From: Methylobacterium sp. CB376
GTDB taxonomy: Bacteria; Pseudomonadota; Alphaproteobacteria; Rhizobiales; Beijerinckiaceae
Length of the DNA stretch: 64,000 nt
Reading direction: 5' to 3'
NCBI RefSeq assembly: GCF_029714205.1
Contig: NZ_CP121648.1
Coordinates: 1,736,001-1,800,000 of the forward strand
The notes under the pieces were generated by a model. It saw nothing but the letters and a program-made list of their open reading frames with translations, did no database searches and had not been told where the DNA came from. Position numbers and translations under genes: made by a program. This document shows, piece after piece, positions 36,271 to 44,725 of this stretch. Positions within the stretch are counted from its first letter, which is position 1. Each line of letters starts with the position of its first letter.

Positions 36271-37095
36271 ATGCGGCGCACCCTCGGGCTGACGGCGGGT
36301 TTGGCGCTGGCCGGCAGTGCCGTGCCGGGCTGGGCGACCCCGTCCCGCGATGCTCTCATCCGCGTCGTTTACGATCGTCCGGTGCAAGCGGAGGCGCTCG
36401 CGATCTACCGCGACCTCAAGGGGCGCCGCGTGCTCGAGGAATTGCGGAACATCATCGGCGTCCGCCTGCCGCGGCCGCTCACCCTGAAATTCTCGGCCTG
36501 CGACGGCGAGGTCAACGCGTGGTACGCGCCCGAGAGCCGGCTGGTCACGATCTGCTATGAGTACGTCCGAGACGTCCAGGATCGGGCGCCCAAGGAGACC
36601 CCCCAGGCTGGGGTGGCGCGGCACGCCGCGGTCTTCGGTCCCATCGCTCTCGTGGTCCTGCACGAGACCGGGCACGCCCTCTACGATCTGCTCGACGTCC
36701 CGGTGCTCGGCCGGGAGGAGGACGCGGCCGACCAGTTCGCCGCGATGGTGCTGCTCGAATTGCCGCCCGCACAGGCCCGGCCCATCATCGACGGCATCGC
36801 GCACCATTTCCGCAGCCATGCGGCCGAGGAACAGGCGGAGGAGGCGGTGCTCGCCGACGACCACAGCCTCGCCTTCCAGCGCCTCTACAATCTTCTCTGC
36901 CTCGCCTACGGCGCCGACCGCCGCGCCTTCGGCTACCTCGTCGAGGGCGGTGCCCTGCCGAGGGCGCGCGCCGCCCAGTGCGGGGCGGAGTACGACCTCG
37001 CCGCGTACTCGCTGCGCAAGCTCTTCCGGCGCCATCTGCGCGACGGACGGATCGCGCGCGCGCGCCTCCGCCGCGCTTTCCAGTGGATGTTCTGA
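36271..37095 (+). CDS. DUF4344 putative exported metallopeptidase, copy 2
   Basis: A 274-residue protein with signal peptide MRRTLGLTAGLALAGSAVPG. It has the same core as the preceding gene: VNAWYAPESRLVTICYEYV, HETGH at residues 131-135 and LGREEDAADQFAAM, then FQRLYNLLCLAYG. Tandem arrangement and shared motifs show a duplication. Divergence is clear outside the motifs, so it is old. The ATG at 36271 starts the signal peptide. A GCG_CRPN exported protein and a four-span membrane protein follow on the same strand. Confidence 0.85.
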   Translation: MRRTLGLTAGLALAGSAVPGWATPSRDALIRVVYDRPVQAEALAIYRDLKGRRVLEELRNIIGVRLPRPLTLKFSACDGEVNAWYAPESRLVTICYEYVRDVQDRAPKETPQAGVARHAAVFGPIALVVLHETGHALYDLLDVPVLGREEDAADQFAAMVLLELPPAQARPIIDGIAHHFRSHAAEEQAEEAVLADDHSLAFQRLYNLLCLAYGADRRAFGYLVEGGALPRARAAQCGAEYDLAAYSLRKLFRRHLRDGRIARARLRRAFQWMF

Positions 37096-37313
37096 TGTCG
37101 TCGCCCACCCTCGTGCAGGTTGGCCCCGTCCTCGCCGCCCCCGGTCCGGCCGGCGCCGCGACGGGCCGGCCGACCGGTCTCGACCCGGCCCCGCGTGCCG
37201 GGCCGGGTCGCCGCAAGGGCGGTACGACCCCGTCGAATGGCCGATCTCGCGCCATGCCGGGCACCGGACCCGGCTCTCAGAGTCCTGACAACCGGAGACA
37301 AGGAGTGGCCTCC

Positions 37314-37664
37314 ATGAAGCTGTTCTCTCCCGTTACCCTGGCGGCCCTGCTCCTGGGCACGCTGCTCGGGTTCGGCCCCGCCCCGGCGAGCGCCGCGCAG
37401 GGATGTGGCCCGGGCTTCCACCGGAACGTCTACGGCGTCTGCCGACCGAATTACGGCGGCTATTACGGCGCGCCGGGCGTCTACAGGGGCGGTGTCTACC
37501 GGGGCGGCGTCTACAGGGGCGGCGTTTACCGGGGCGGCGTCTACGGCCGGCGGGTCTATGGCGGCCGCGTGTACGGCCACCGCGGCTATGCCGGCCGGGG
37601 CTACGGTGCCCGCGTGGGCCATTACGGCGCGCGCGGCTTCGGCGGCCGAAGAGGCCGGCGGTAG
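37314..37664 (+). CDS. GCG_CRPN-type exported Gly/Tyr repeat protein
   Basis: A 116-residue protein with signal peptide MKLFSPVTLAALLLGTLLGF. The prefix GCGPGFHRNVYGVCRPN is the GCG_CRPN prefix-to-repeats signature known mainly from Methylobacterium and relatives. Five tandem GVYRG units follow, then RRVYGGRVYGHRGYAGRG. AAGGAG about eight bases before the ATG supports the start. Function unknown. Probably extracytoplasmic. Confidence 0.88.
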   Translation: MKLFSPVTLAALLLGTLLGFGPAPASAAQGCGPGFHRNVYGVCRPNYGGYYGAPGVYRGGVYRGGVYRGGVYRGGVYGRRVYGGRVYGHRGYAGRGYGARVGHYGARGFGGRRGRR

Positions 37665-37856
37665 GGGCCGCCGCCCGAGCCGGCCGGTGGGAGCCGCCCG
37701 CGCGGGCCGGGCGGCCCGCGCTGCGCCTCGCTCCGCGGCGCCGGCGCTCCCGCGGGCGGGCGATCGGGGCTGCGCGGGCCTGGGCCGCATCATGAGGCAG
37801 GGCCGCGCTCGCCGCGGAGGGTCGCGGGCGGCGGGGATGATCCAGAGGAGGGCGGG

Positions 37857-38408
37857 ATGACGGGCATCTCCACCGACACGGTGTCCGATCAGGTCCCCGA
37901 CGGCCGCTGGCGGCGCATCGGCCGGCGGATCGCCGACGAGGCCCGGCGGATCGCCGCGATCTTCGCCTATCTCTGGGTCGTGTTCGGCGTGCTGGTGCTG
38001 CACGAATCGATCGTGCTGTCGCGGCACGGCATCGGCTTCCGCTTCTACGGCTTCGCCTTCCTCAATGCCTGGATCCTCGCGAAGGTCGTCCTGGTGGCCG
38101 AGGCCTTCGATACCCGCCTGCGCTTCGAGGGCAGGCCGCTGATCCTGCCCATCGGCCTGCGCTCCGCCGGGTTCGCGCTCCTCCTCGTCTGCGCCTACGC
38201 GGTGGAGGAGACGCTGATCCACCTGTGGAACGGGCGCCCGCTCGCCGAGAGCCTCCCGGCCATCGGCGGCGGCGGCGTGCGGGGATTCGTGGTCATCGCG
38301 GTGATCATGACCGTCGCGCTCGTGCCCTACTTCACGTGGCGCGAGCTCGGGCGCGTGCTCGGCCGCGAGCGGCTGCGGGCCCTGATGCTGTCGGGCCGCG
38401 CGGCCTGA
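37857..38408 (+). CDS. Four-span membrane protein of unknown function (paralogue of the one at 19454)
   Basis: A 183-residue protein with four hydrophobic segments. RRIAAIFAYLWVVFGVLVLH, then FRFYGFAFLNAWILAKVVLV and VALVPYFTWRELGRVLG match the same positions of the protein encoded at 19454-20113. The two differ in the length of the N-terminal tail. No known domain or catalytic residues. It begins at the ATG after GGAGGGCGGG and ends about 80 bases before the RND adaptor gene. Confidence 0.75.
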   Translation: MTGISTDTVSDQVPDGRWRRIGRRIADEARRIAAIFAYLWVVFGVLVLHESIVLSRHGIGFRFYGFAFLNAWILAKVVLVAEAFDTRLRFEGRPLILPIGLRSAGFALLLVCAYAVEETLIHLWNGRPLAESLPAIGGGGVRGFVVIAVIMTVALVPYFTWRELGRVLGRERLRALMLSGRAA

Positions 38409-38489
38409 CCGGCCCGCTGTCCCATCCGATCAAGCCGGTCGGGCGCGACCTGCGACCATGGGCTGCCGTTCTCCGCGCGAGGGGCGATC

Positions 38490-39605
38490 ATGCTCCACCG
38501 TCCCCGATTACTCCTCCTCCTCCTCCTCGCCGCCGCGCCCGCCGCGGCCCGGGCCGAGACGGATCCGGCCGCGGCGCTCCCGGTCGGCACCGTCGCCGCC
38601 CAGAAGAAGGCCATCGACAAGGCCCTCGACTTCGTCGGCCGGGTCGAGGCGGTGAGCCGCGTCGAGGTGCGGGCCCGCGTCACCGGCTTCCTCGACACCG
38701 TCCTGTTCAAAGAGGGGGACCTCGTGAAGGAGGGCGCGCCCCTCTACCGGATCGAGCCCGACCTGTTCGAGGCCGCGGTGAAGCAGGCCGAGGGCGCGCT
38801 GGAGCGCAGCCACGCGGCCGAGACGCTCGCGGCGATCCAGCTCCAGCGGGCGCAGGACCTCCTCGATCGCAGTTCGGGCACCGTGGTCGCGCGTGACCAA
38901 GCCCGCGCCGCCCTCGACCAGTCGCGGGGTGCCGTGACGGGCGACGAGGCGAACCTGAGGACCGCGGAGATCAACCTCGGCTACACGAAGATCCTCTCGC
39001 CCATCGCCGGCCGGATCGGCCGGACCAGCGTCACCAAGGGCAACGTGGTGGGGCCCGACAGCGGCGTGCTGACCACCATCGTCAGCCAGGACCCGATGTA
39101 TGTCAGCTTCCCGGTGAGCCAGCGCGAGTTCCTGCGGATGCAGCAGGGCGGTCCGCAGCCGGACCGCAGCAAGATCGCCGTGCGGATCCGCTTCTCGGAC
39201 GGCTCGACCTACGATCAGGTCGGGCGGATCAACTTCGTGGACATCAGCGTCGACCGGAGCACCGACACCGTGCTGGTGCGCGCCAGCATGCCGAACCCGG
39301 CGGGCACCCTCCGGGACGGGCAACTCGTCCAGGTCGCGCTCCAGACCGGAATGCCCGAGGAGAAGGTGGTGGTGCCCCAGGGCGCGCTCATCGCCGACCA
39401 GGGCGGCGTCTACGTCTTCGTGGTCGAGGACGGCCGCGCGGTGACGCGGCGCGTGACGGTGGCGTCGGGGGCCGGCGGGAGCGACGCGGTGATCGAGGCG
39501 GGGCTCTCGGGCGGCGAACTCGTCATCGTCGACGGGCTGCAGCGCGTGCGCCCCGGCCTCCCGGTGCGGGCGGTCCCGGCCAGCGCGGCGGCGGGAAGGA
39601 CCTGA
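38490..39605 (+). CDS. RND efflux periplasmic adaptor (membrane-fusion protein)
   Basis: A 371-residue AcrA/MexA-type adaptor. It has a signal segment ([16 protein letters not shown]), a lipoyl and barrel start [20 protein letters not shown], and ending of the first half [20 protein letters not shown] helical hairpin (about 95-165) leads to the second lipoyl half [18 protein letters not shown], then the beta-barrel and membrane-proximal domains. Four bases separate it from the pump gene, so they form one operon. No outer-membrane channel gene is linked. No local regulator is seen. Confidence 0.93.
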   Translation: MLHRPRLLLLLLLAAAPAAARAETDPAAALPVGTVAAQKKAIDKALDFVGRVEAVSRVEVRARVTGFLDTVLFKEGDLVKEGAPLYRIEPDLFEAAVKQAEGALERSHAAETLAAIQLQRAQDLLDRSSGTVVARDQARAALDQSRGAVTGDEANLRTAEINLGYTKILSPIAGRIGRTSVTKGNVVGPDSGVLTTIVSQDPMYVSFPVSQREFLRMQQGGPQPDRSKIAVRIRFSDGSTYDQVGRINFVDISVDRSTDTVLVRASMPNPAGTLRDGQLVQVALQTGMPEEKVVVPQGALIADQGGVYVFVVEDGRAVTRRVTVASGAGGSDAVIEAGLSGGELVIVDGLQRVRPGLPVRAVPASAAAGRT

Positions 39606-39609
39606 TCCG

Positions 39610-42600
39610 ATGCTCTCCGCGATCTTCGTCGACCGGCCGCGCCTCGCGCTGGTGATCGCCATCGTCACCTCGATCGCGGGGGCGCTGGCGCTCCTCGCCA
39701 TCCCGGTGGCGCAGTATCCCGACATCGTGCCGCCCCAGGTCTCGGTGACGACGACCTACCCGGGCGCCGCCGCCGACGTGGTCGAATCGACCGTGGCGCA
39801 GCCGATCGAGTCGCAGGTCGTCGGCGTCGACAAGATGATCTACATGAAGAGCGTCAGCGGCAACGACGGCAGCTACACGCTCACCTGCTCGTTCGAGCTC
39901 GGCACCGATCCCGACATCAATGCCGTCAACGTCAACAACCGGGTCCAGATCGCGCTCGCGAAACTCCCCGAGGACGTCCGCAAGCAGGGCGTCACGGTCA
40001 AGAAGAAATCCTCCGCCCTGCTCGGCGTGCTCGCGGTCTACTCGCCGAAGGCGATCCAGGACCCGCTCTTCATCTCGAACTACGTGACCATCAACCTGCT
40101 CGACCGGATCAAGAGCACGCCCGGCGTGGGCGACGCGACGCTGTGGGGGCCGCAGGATTACGCGATGCGGGCCTGGGTGCGCAGCGACCAGCTCACCGGC
40201 CTCAACCTGACCACGGGCGACGTCATCAACGCGATCAAGGCCCAGAACGTCCAGGCCCCGGTCGGCCGCATCGGCGCCCGGCCGATCTCGGACGAGCAGC
40301 AGCTCCAGCTCAGCATCCAGACCCAGGGGCGGCTCACCTCGCCCGAGCAGTTCCGCAACGTCGTGCTGCGCACCAACCCGGACGGGTCGCTGCTGCGGCT
40401 CGGCGACGTCGCCCGGATCGAGCTCGGCGCGGCGAGCCTCGACCGCGAGACGCGGCTCAACGGCAGCCCGGCCACGGTCATCGCGATCTACCAGTCGCCC
40501 GGCGCCAACGCGATCGCGACCCTGAAGGAGGTCAAGGCGCGGGTCGCCGCGCTGGCCAAGGCCTTCCCGGAGGGGCTGGAATGGAAGGTCACCTACGACC
40601 CGACCGCCTTCATCACCGAGACCGTGCACGAGGTGCAGAAGACGCTCGTCGAGGCCTTCGTGCTCGTCGTGATCGTGGTGTTCCTGTTCCTCGGCAGCCT
40701 GCGGGCGACGCTGATCCCGACGGTCGCCGTGCCGGTGAGCCTGATCGGCACCTTCATCGCGCTCAAGGCGGTCGGCTACTCGGCGAACTCGGTCTCCCTG
40801 CTCGCCATGGTGCTCGCCATCGGGATCGTGGTCGACGACGCCATCGTGGTGGTCGAGAACGTCGAGCGGGTGATGGAGGAGCACCCGGACCTGTCCCCGC
40901 GCGAGGCGACGAAGCGCGCCATGGCGGAGATCACCGCGCCGATCATCGCGATCACCCTGGTGCTGCTCTCGGTCTTCGTGCCGGTCGCCTTCGTGCCGGG
41001 CATCTCGGGCGAGCTGTTCCGCCAGTTCGCGGTCGCGGTCGCGGTCTCGATGTTCCTCTCGGCCATCAACGCGCTCACGCTCTCGCCCGCGCTCTGCGGC
41101 GTGCTGCTGAGACCCCATCACGGGCCACGGCGCGGCATCATGGGATTCGTGATGCGGGCGATCGACGCCGTCCGCGACGGCTACGGCGCCGCGGTGGCCC
41201 GCATCGTGCGCCTCTCGATCATCGGCCTCGTGCTGTCGCTCGCGGCGGCCTGGGGCACGGTCGAACTGGCGAAGATCACGCCCACGGGCTTCCTGCCGGA
41301 GGACGATCAGGGCGCCTTCTTCGTGGTGGTGCAGCTTCCCGAGGGCGCTTCGGTCGCGCGGACCTCGGACGTGGCGGCGAAGGCCGAGGCCATCCTGCGC
41401 GAGGAGCACGCCGTCGCCGACGCGACGACCGTGGTCGGCCTCAACTTCATCGACAATTACTCGCAGAGCAACGCCGCCTTCCTGGTCGTCACGCTCAAGC
41501 CGTTCGAGGAGCGCAAGGGGGCGGGCGACGGCGCCGCGGCCCTGATCGCGCGGCTCGGCCAGCGCTTCCGCGAGGTGCCGGGCGGCCTCGTCGTGCCCCT
41601 CGCGCCCCCGCCGATCATCGGGCTCGGGACCGGCGGCGGCTTCGCCTACGTGCTGGAGGACCTGCGCGGCGGCGATCCGAAGGAACTCGCCCAGGCCCTG
41701 CGCGGCCTCATCGTCGCGGCGAACCAGGAGCCGAAGCTCAGCCGCGTCTTCAGCACCTTCTCGGCGACCAACCCGTCGGTCTACCTCGATATCGACCGCA
41801 ACAAGGTCCAGATCCTGGGCGTGTCGCTCGACAGCGTGTTCCAGGCGCTGCAGGCCTCGCTCGGCGGCTACTACGTCAACGACATCAACCTGTTCGGCCG
41901 CACCTGGCAAGTTCAGGTCCAGGCCGAGGCGGCCGATCGCCAGAGCATCGACGACATCTACCGCATCAACGTGCGCAACAAGGACGGCCAGATGGTGCCG
42001 CTGCGCAGCCTCGCCGAGGTGCGGATCGTCGTCGGACCGCCCTCGCTGATCCGCTACAACAACCTGCGCGCGGTGACGGTGCAGGGCGGGCCGGCGCCCG
42101 GCATCTCCTCGGGCCAGGCCCTCGCCGCCATGGAGGCCGTCGCGGCCCGGACCCTGCCGACCGGCTTCGGCGGGGAGTGGACCGACACCGCCTTCCAGGA
42201 GAAGCGGGCGGAGGGGAAGACCGCGATCATCCTCGCCTTCGCGGTGCTGTTCGCCTTCCTGTTCCTGGTCGGCCTCTACGAGAGCTGGACGATCCCGGTG
42301 CCGGTCCTGCTCTCGGTCACCGTCGGCATCGTCGGCGCCTACGCGGCGATGGTCTGGGGCGGGCTCACCCTGGACCTCTACGCGCAGATCGGCATGGTCG
42401 TGCTGATCGGGCTCGCCGCCAAGAACGGCATTCTCATCGTCGAGTTCGCCAAGGAGCAGCGGGAGAAGGGCGTCGCGCTGCGCGAGGCCGCGACCGAGGG
42501 GGCGCGGCTGCGCTTCCGCCCGGTCATGATGACCTCCTTCGCCTTCATCCTCGGCCTGCTGCCGCTCGTGATCGCCACCGGCGCCTCGCAGCTCGCCCGG

Positions 42601-42795
42601 CGCAACGTCGGCACGCCGGTCTTCGGCGGCATGGTCGCCGCGTCCTTCCTCGGCATCTTCGTGATCCCGCCGCTCTACGTGGTGTTCCAGGGCCTCCGCG
42701 AGCGGGCGTGGCGGCTGCTCGGCGGCAAGAAGCAGCAACCGGCGACGCGGCCGGCCGCGCCGACCGGTGCGGCGGGGCACCAGCCGGCGGAGTAG
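39610..42795 (+). CDS. RND multidrug efflux pump (AcrB/HAE1 family)
   Basis: A 1061-residue inner-membrane proton-drug antiporter with the full HAE1 layout: helix 1, a porter domain, helices 2-7, the second porter domain and helices 8-12. The proton-relay Asp pair is present in the helix-4 segment [20 protein letters not shown]. The family motif [20 protein letters not shown] opens the second periplasmic half, and [19 protein letters not shown] marks helix 10. Length is typical. It works with the adaptor just upstream. Substrates cannot be predicted. Confidence 0.96.
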   Translation: MLSAIFVDRPRLALVIAIVTSIAGALALLAIPVAQYPDIVPPQVSVTTTYPGAAADVVESTVAQPIESQVVGVDKMIYMKSVSGNDGSYTLTCSFELGTDPDINAVNVNNRVQIALAKLPEDVRKQGVTVKKKSSALLGVLAVYSPKAIQDPLFISNYVTINLLDRIKSTPGVGDATLWGPQDYAMRAWVRSDQLTGLNLTTGDVINAIKAQNVQAPVGRIGARPISDEQQLQLSIQTQGRLTSPEQFRNVVLRTNPDGSLLRLGDVARIELGAASLDRETRLNGSPATVIAIYQSPGANAIATLKEVKARVAALAKAFPEGLEWKVTYDPTAFITETVHEVQKTLVEAFVLVVIVVFLFLGSLRATLIPTVAVPVSLIGTFIALKAVGYSANSVSLLAMVLAIGIVVDDAIVVVENVERVMEEHPDLSPREATKRAMAEITAPIIAITLVLLSVFVPVAFVPGISGELFRQFAVAVAVSMFLSAINALTLSPALCGVLLRPHHGPRRGIMGFVMRAIDAVRDGYGAAVARIVRLSIIGLVLSLAAAWGTVELAKITPTGFLPEDDQGAFFVVVQLPEGASVARTSDVAAKAEAILREEHAVADATTVVGLNFIDNYSQSNAAFLVVTLKPFEERKGAGDGAAALIARLGQRFREVPGGLVVPLAPPPIIGLGTGGGFAYVLEDLRGGDPKELAQALRGLIVAANQEPKLSRVFSTFSATNPSVYLDIDRNKVQILGVSLDSVFQALQASLGGYYVNDINLFGRTWQVQVQAEAADRQSIDDIYRINVRNKDGQMVPLRSLAEVRIVVGPPSLIRYNNLRAVTVQGGPAPGISSGQALAAMEAVAARTLPTGFGGEWTDTAFQEKRAEGKTAIILAFAVLFAFLFLVGLYESWTIPVPVLLSVTVGIVGAYAAMVWGGLTLDLYAQIGMVVLIGLAAKNGILIVEFAKEQREKGVALREAATEGARLRFRPVMMTSFAFILGLLPLVIATGASQLARRNVGTPVFGGMVAASFLGIFVIPPLYVVFQGLRERAWRLLGGKKQQPATRPAAPTGAAGHQPAE

Positions 42796-42810
42796 GGGGG
42801 AGGGGGCGCC

Positions 42811-43650
42811 ATGGACGACACCGACCAGGACCTGCTGGCGGAGGCGCACGACGAGGCGGTGCCGGCCTCCGAGGCCGGCCGGCTCAAGCGCAAGCCCTAC
42901 GAGCGCGAATTGCGCAAGCTCCAGGTCCAGCTCTGCCACCTGCAGAGCTGGGTGCGGGCGACCGGCGCGCGCATCATCGTCGTCTTCGAGGGCCGCGACG
43001 CGGCCGGGAAGGGCGGCACCATCAAGGCGATCACCGAGCGGGTCAGCCCGCGCGTGTTCCGGGTCGCGGCGCTGCCGGCGCCCTCCGATCGGGAGAAGAG
43101 CCAGCTCTTCCTGCAGCGCTACATCGCCCAGTTTCCGGCCGGCGGCGAGATCGTGATCTTCGACCGCTCCTGGTACAACCGCGCCGGCGTCGAGACCGTG
43201 ATGGGCTATTGCGACGAGGCGGAGCGGCGGCGCTTCCTCGCCCTCTGCCCGCAGATCGAGCGCTTCATCACCGGCGGCGGCATCCAGCTCATCAAGTTCT
43301 GGCTGGAGGTGGGGCGCGCCGAGCAGAAGCGCCGCTTCGAGGCGCGCATCGACGACCCGCTGCGGCAGTGGAAGCTCAGCCCGATGGATCTCGAATCCTA
43401 CCGGCGCTGGTACGAGTATTCCCGCGCCCGCGACGCCATGTTCGCCGCCACCGACACCGACGACCTGCCCTGGTACGTGGTGCGCTCGGACGACAAGCGG
43501 CGGGCGCGGCTCAACTGCATCGCGCACCTCCTGCACCTCATCCCCTACAAGGAGCTCGAGGCCGAGAAGGTGACGCTGCCCAAACGGAGCAAGAAGGACG
43601 CCTACGACGACACGCTGCGCGACCGGCGCTTCGTGCCCGAGCGCTACTGA
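42811..43650 (+). CDS. ppk2: Polyphosphate kinase 2 (PPK2 family)
   Basis: A 279-residue PPK2 that transfers phosphate between polyphosphate and nucleotides. Walker A is FEGRDAAGKGGT (about residues 59-70), Walker B FDRSWYNRAGVE, and the lid segment EQKRRFEARIDDPLRQWKLS. Size fits class I single-domain enzymes, which act on ADP or GDP. It starts 15 bases after the RND pump. The gene is convergent with fabI, with two hairpins between them. PPK2 next to ackA/pta-type genes fits energy-stress metabolism, but it is on the other strand. Confidence 0.93.
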   Translation: MDDTDQDLLAEAHDEAVPASEAGRLKRKPYERELRKLQVQLCHLQSWVRATGARIIVVFEGRDAAGKGGTIKAITERVSPRVFRVAALPAPSDREKSQLFLQRYIAQFPAGGEIVIFDRSWYNRAGVETVMGYCDEAERRRFLALCPQIERFITGGGIQLIKFWLEVGRAEQKRRFEARIDDPLRQWKLSPMDLESYRRWYEYSRARDAMFAATDTDDLPWYVVRSDDKRRARLNCIAHLLHLIPYKELEAEKVTLPKRSKKDAYDDTLRDRRFVPERY

Positions 43651-43671
43651 TCCCGACGGTCACGTCGCATG

Positions 43672-43808
43672 CGACATCCGACGGATGGCTTCGCCATGCG
43701 GATGTCGGCTTCGCTCAGGCGCCGCGCAGGCTCGTGATCCGGGATCCGCTTCGATCAAGCGGATCACGGATCATACGCGGTCCGGACGTGATCGTCCGGA
43801 CCGCGTAT
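43672..43808 (+). repeat. Palindromic intergenic repeat, family R, copy 5, with a second hairpin
   Basis: The family core (GGATGTCGGCTTCGCTCAGG) is followed by an 18-bp stem with one mismatch (43734-43751 with 43757-43774). An independent perfect 16-bp stem with loop TGAT (43773-43788 with 43793-43808) follows. Lying between convergent ppk2 and fabI, the pair probably ends transcription from both sides. Confidence 0.9.
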
Positions 43809-43920
43809 CATCGGGAGGCACGACGGCCCGATGCGTCGGCATCCTGGGCCGTTGGCGCGGGGCGGGCGGCGCGGTCGCCGTGCGCGCCCCGATCGGGCGG
43901 GGCGCGATCGGCGGCCGGGC

Positions 43921-44703
43921 TCAAGCCATGATGCTGAGGCCGCCGTCGACGTAGACCGTCATGCCGGTCAGGCGGGCGGCGTAGGGCGTCGTCAGGTAGG
44001 CGGCGGTGAGCCCGACATCGTCGATGTCCACGAGTTCGCCGATGGGCGAGCGCTGGATCGCCTCGTTGAGGAGGAGGTCGAAATCCTTCAGGCCCGAGGC
44101 GGCGCGGGTCTTGAGGGGGCCCGGCGACACCGCGTGGACGCGGATGTCGCGGTCGCCGAGCTCGTAGGCGAGGTAGCGCACGGCGCTCTCCAGCGCCGCC
44201 TTGACGGGTCCCATCAGGTTGTAGTTTGGCACCACCTTGCTGGCGCCGTGGTAGCTCATGGTGAGCAGCGTGCCGCCCTCGTGCATCAGCGGCGCGGCGA
44301 GCCGCGCCATGCGGATGAAGGAGTGGCAGGACACGTCCATGGCGATCCCGAACCCCTCGCCCGAACTGTCGACCAGCCGGCCCTGGAGGTCGGCGCGCGG
44401 CGCGAAGGCGATCGAGTGGAGCGCGATGTCGAGGCGGCCCCAGCTCTCGGCGATCTGCCGGAACACCGCCTCGAGCTCCCCCTCCCGCTGGACGTCGCAG
44501 GGCAGGAAGAGCGGCGCGTCGAGTTCGCGCGCGAGCGGCTCGACGAAGGGCCTCGCCTTCTCGTTGAGGTAGGTCAGGGCGATCCGCGCCCCGAGCCGCC
44601 GGAAGACGCGCGCGCAGCCGTAGGCGATCGAGTGCTCGTTGGCGACGCCGAGCACCAGCGCGTTCTTGCCCGCAAGGGCGTTGCCATCGGGGATCTGCGT
44701 CAT
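43921..44703 (-). CDS. fabI: Enoyl-ACP reductase (NADH), FabI
   Basis: A 260-residue reductase for the last step of fatty-acid elongation. Visible features are the nucleotide site KNALVLGVANEHSIAYGCA, DIALHSIAFAPR, and the catalytic Tyr151 and Tyr161 with Lys168 (MSYHG and YNLMGPVK). It also has the VSPGPLKTRAASG loop. It is the last gene of a minus-strand set with the DUF3141, ackA and pta genes. A second copy of fabI in such a cluster, distinct from the housekeeping gene, is usual in Rhizobiales, so this may be the accessory copy. That is inferred. Confidence 0.93.
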   Translation of the reverse strand: MTQIPDGNALAGKNALVLGVANEHSIAYGCARVFRRLGARIALTYLNEKARPFVEPLARELDAPLFLPCDVQREGELEAVFRQIAESWGRLDIALHSIAFAPRADLQGRLVDSSGEGFGIAMDVSCHSFIRMARLAAPLMHEGGTLLTMSYHGASKVVPNYNLMGPVKAALESAVRYLAYELGDRDIRVHAVSPGPLKTRAASGLKDFDLLLNEAIQRSPIGELVDIDDVGLTAAYLTTPYAARLTGMTVYVDGGLSIMA

Positions 44704-44725
44704 GGCTCTGTCTCCGGAGCGGGCG

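Noticed and set aside
39523..43536. A 1337-codon open frame on the minus strand across the RND adaptor, the pump and ppk2
   Set aside because: It is the antisense shadow of GC-rich codons in three clear plus-strand genes. Its product is His/Arg/Asp-rich without motifs.
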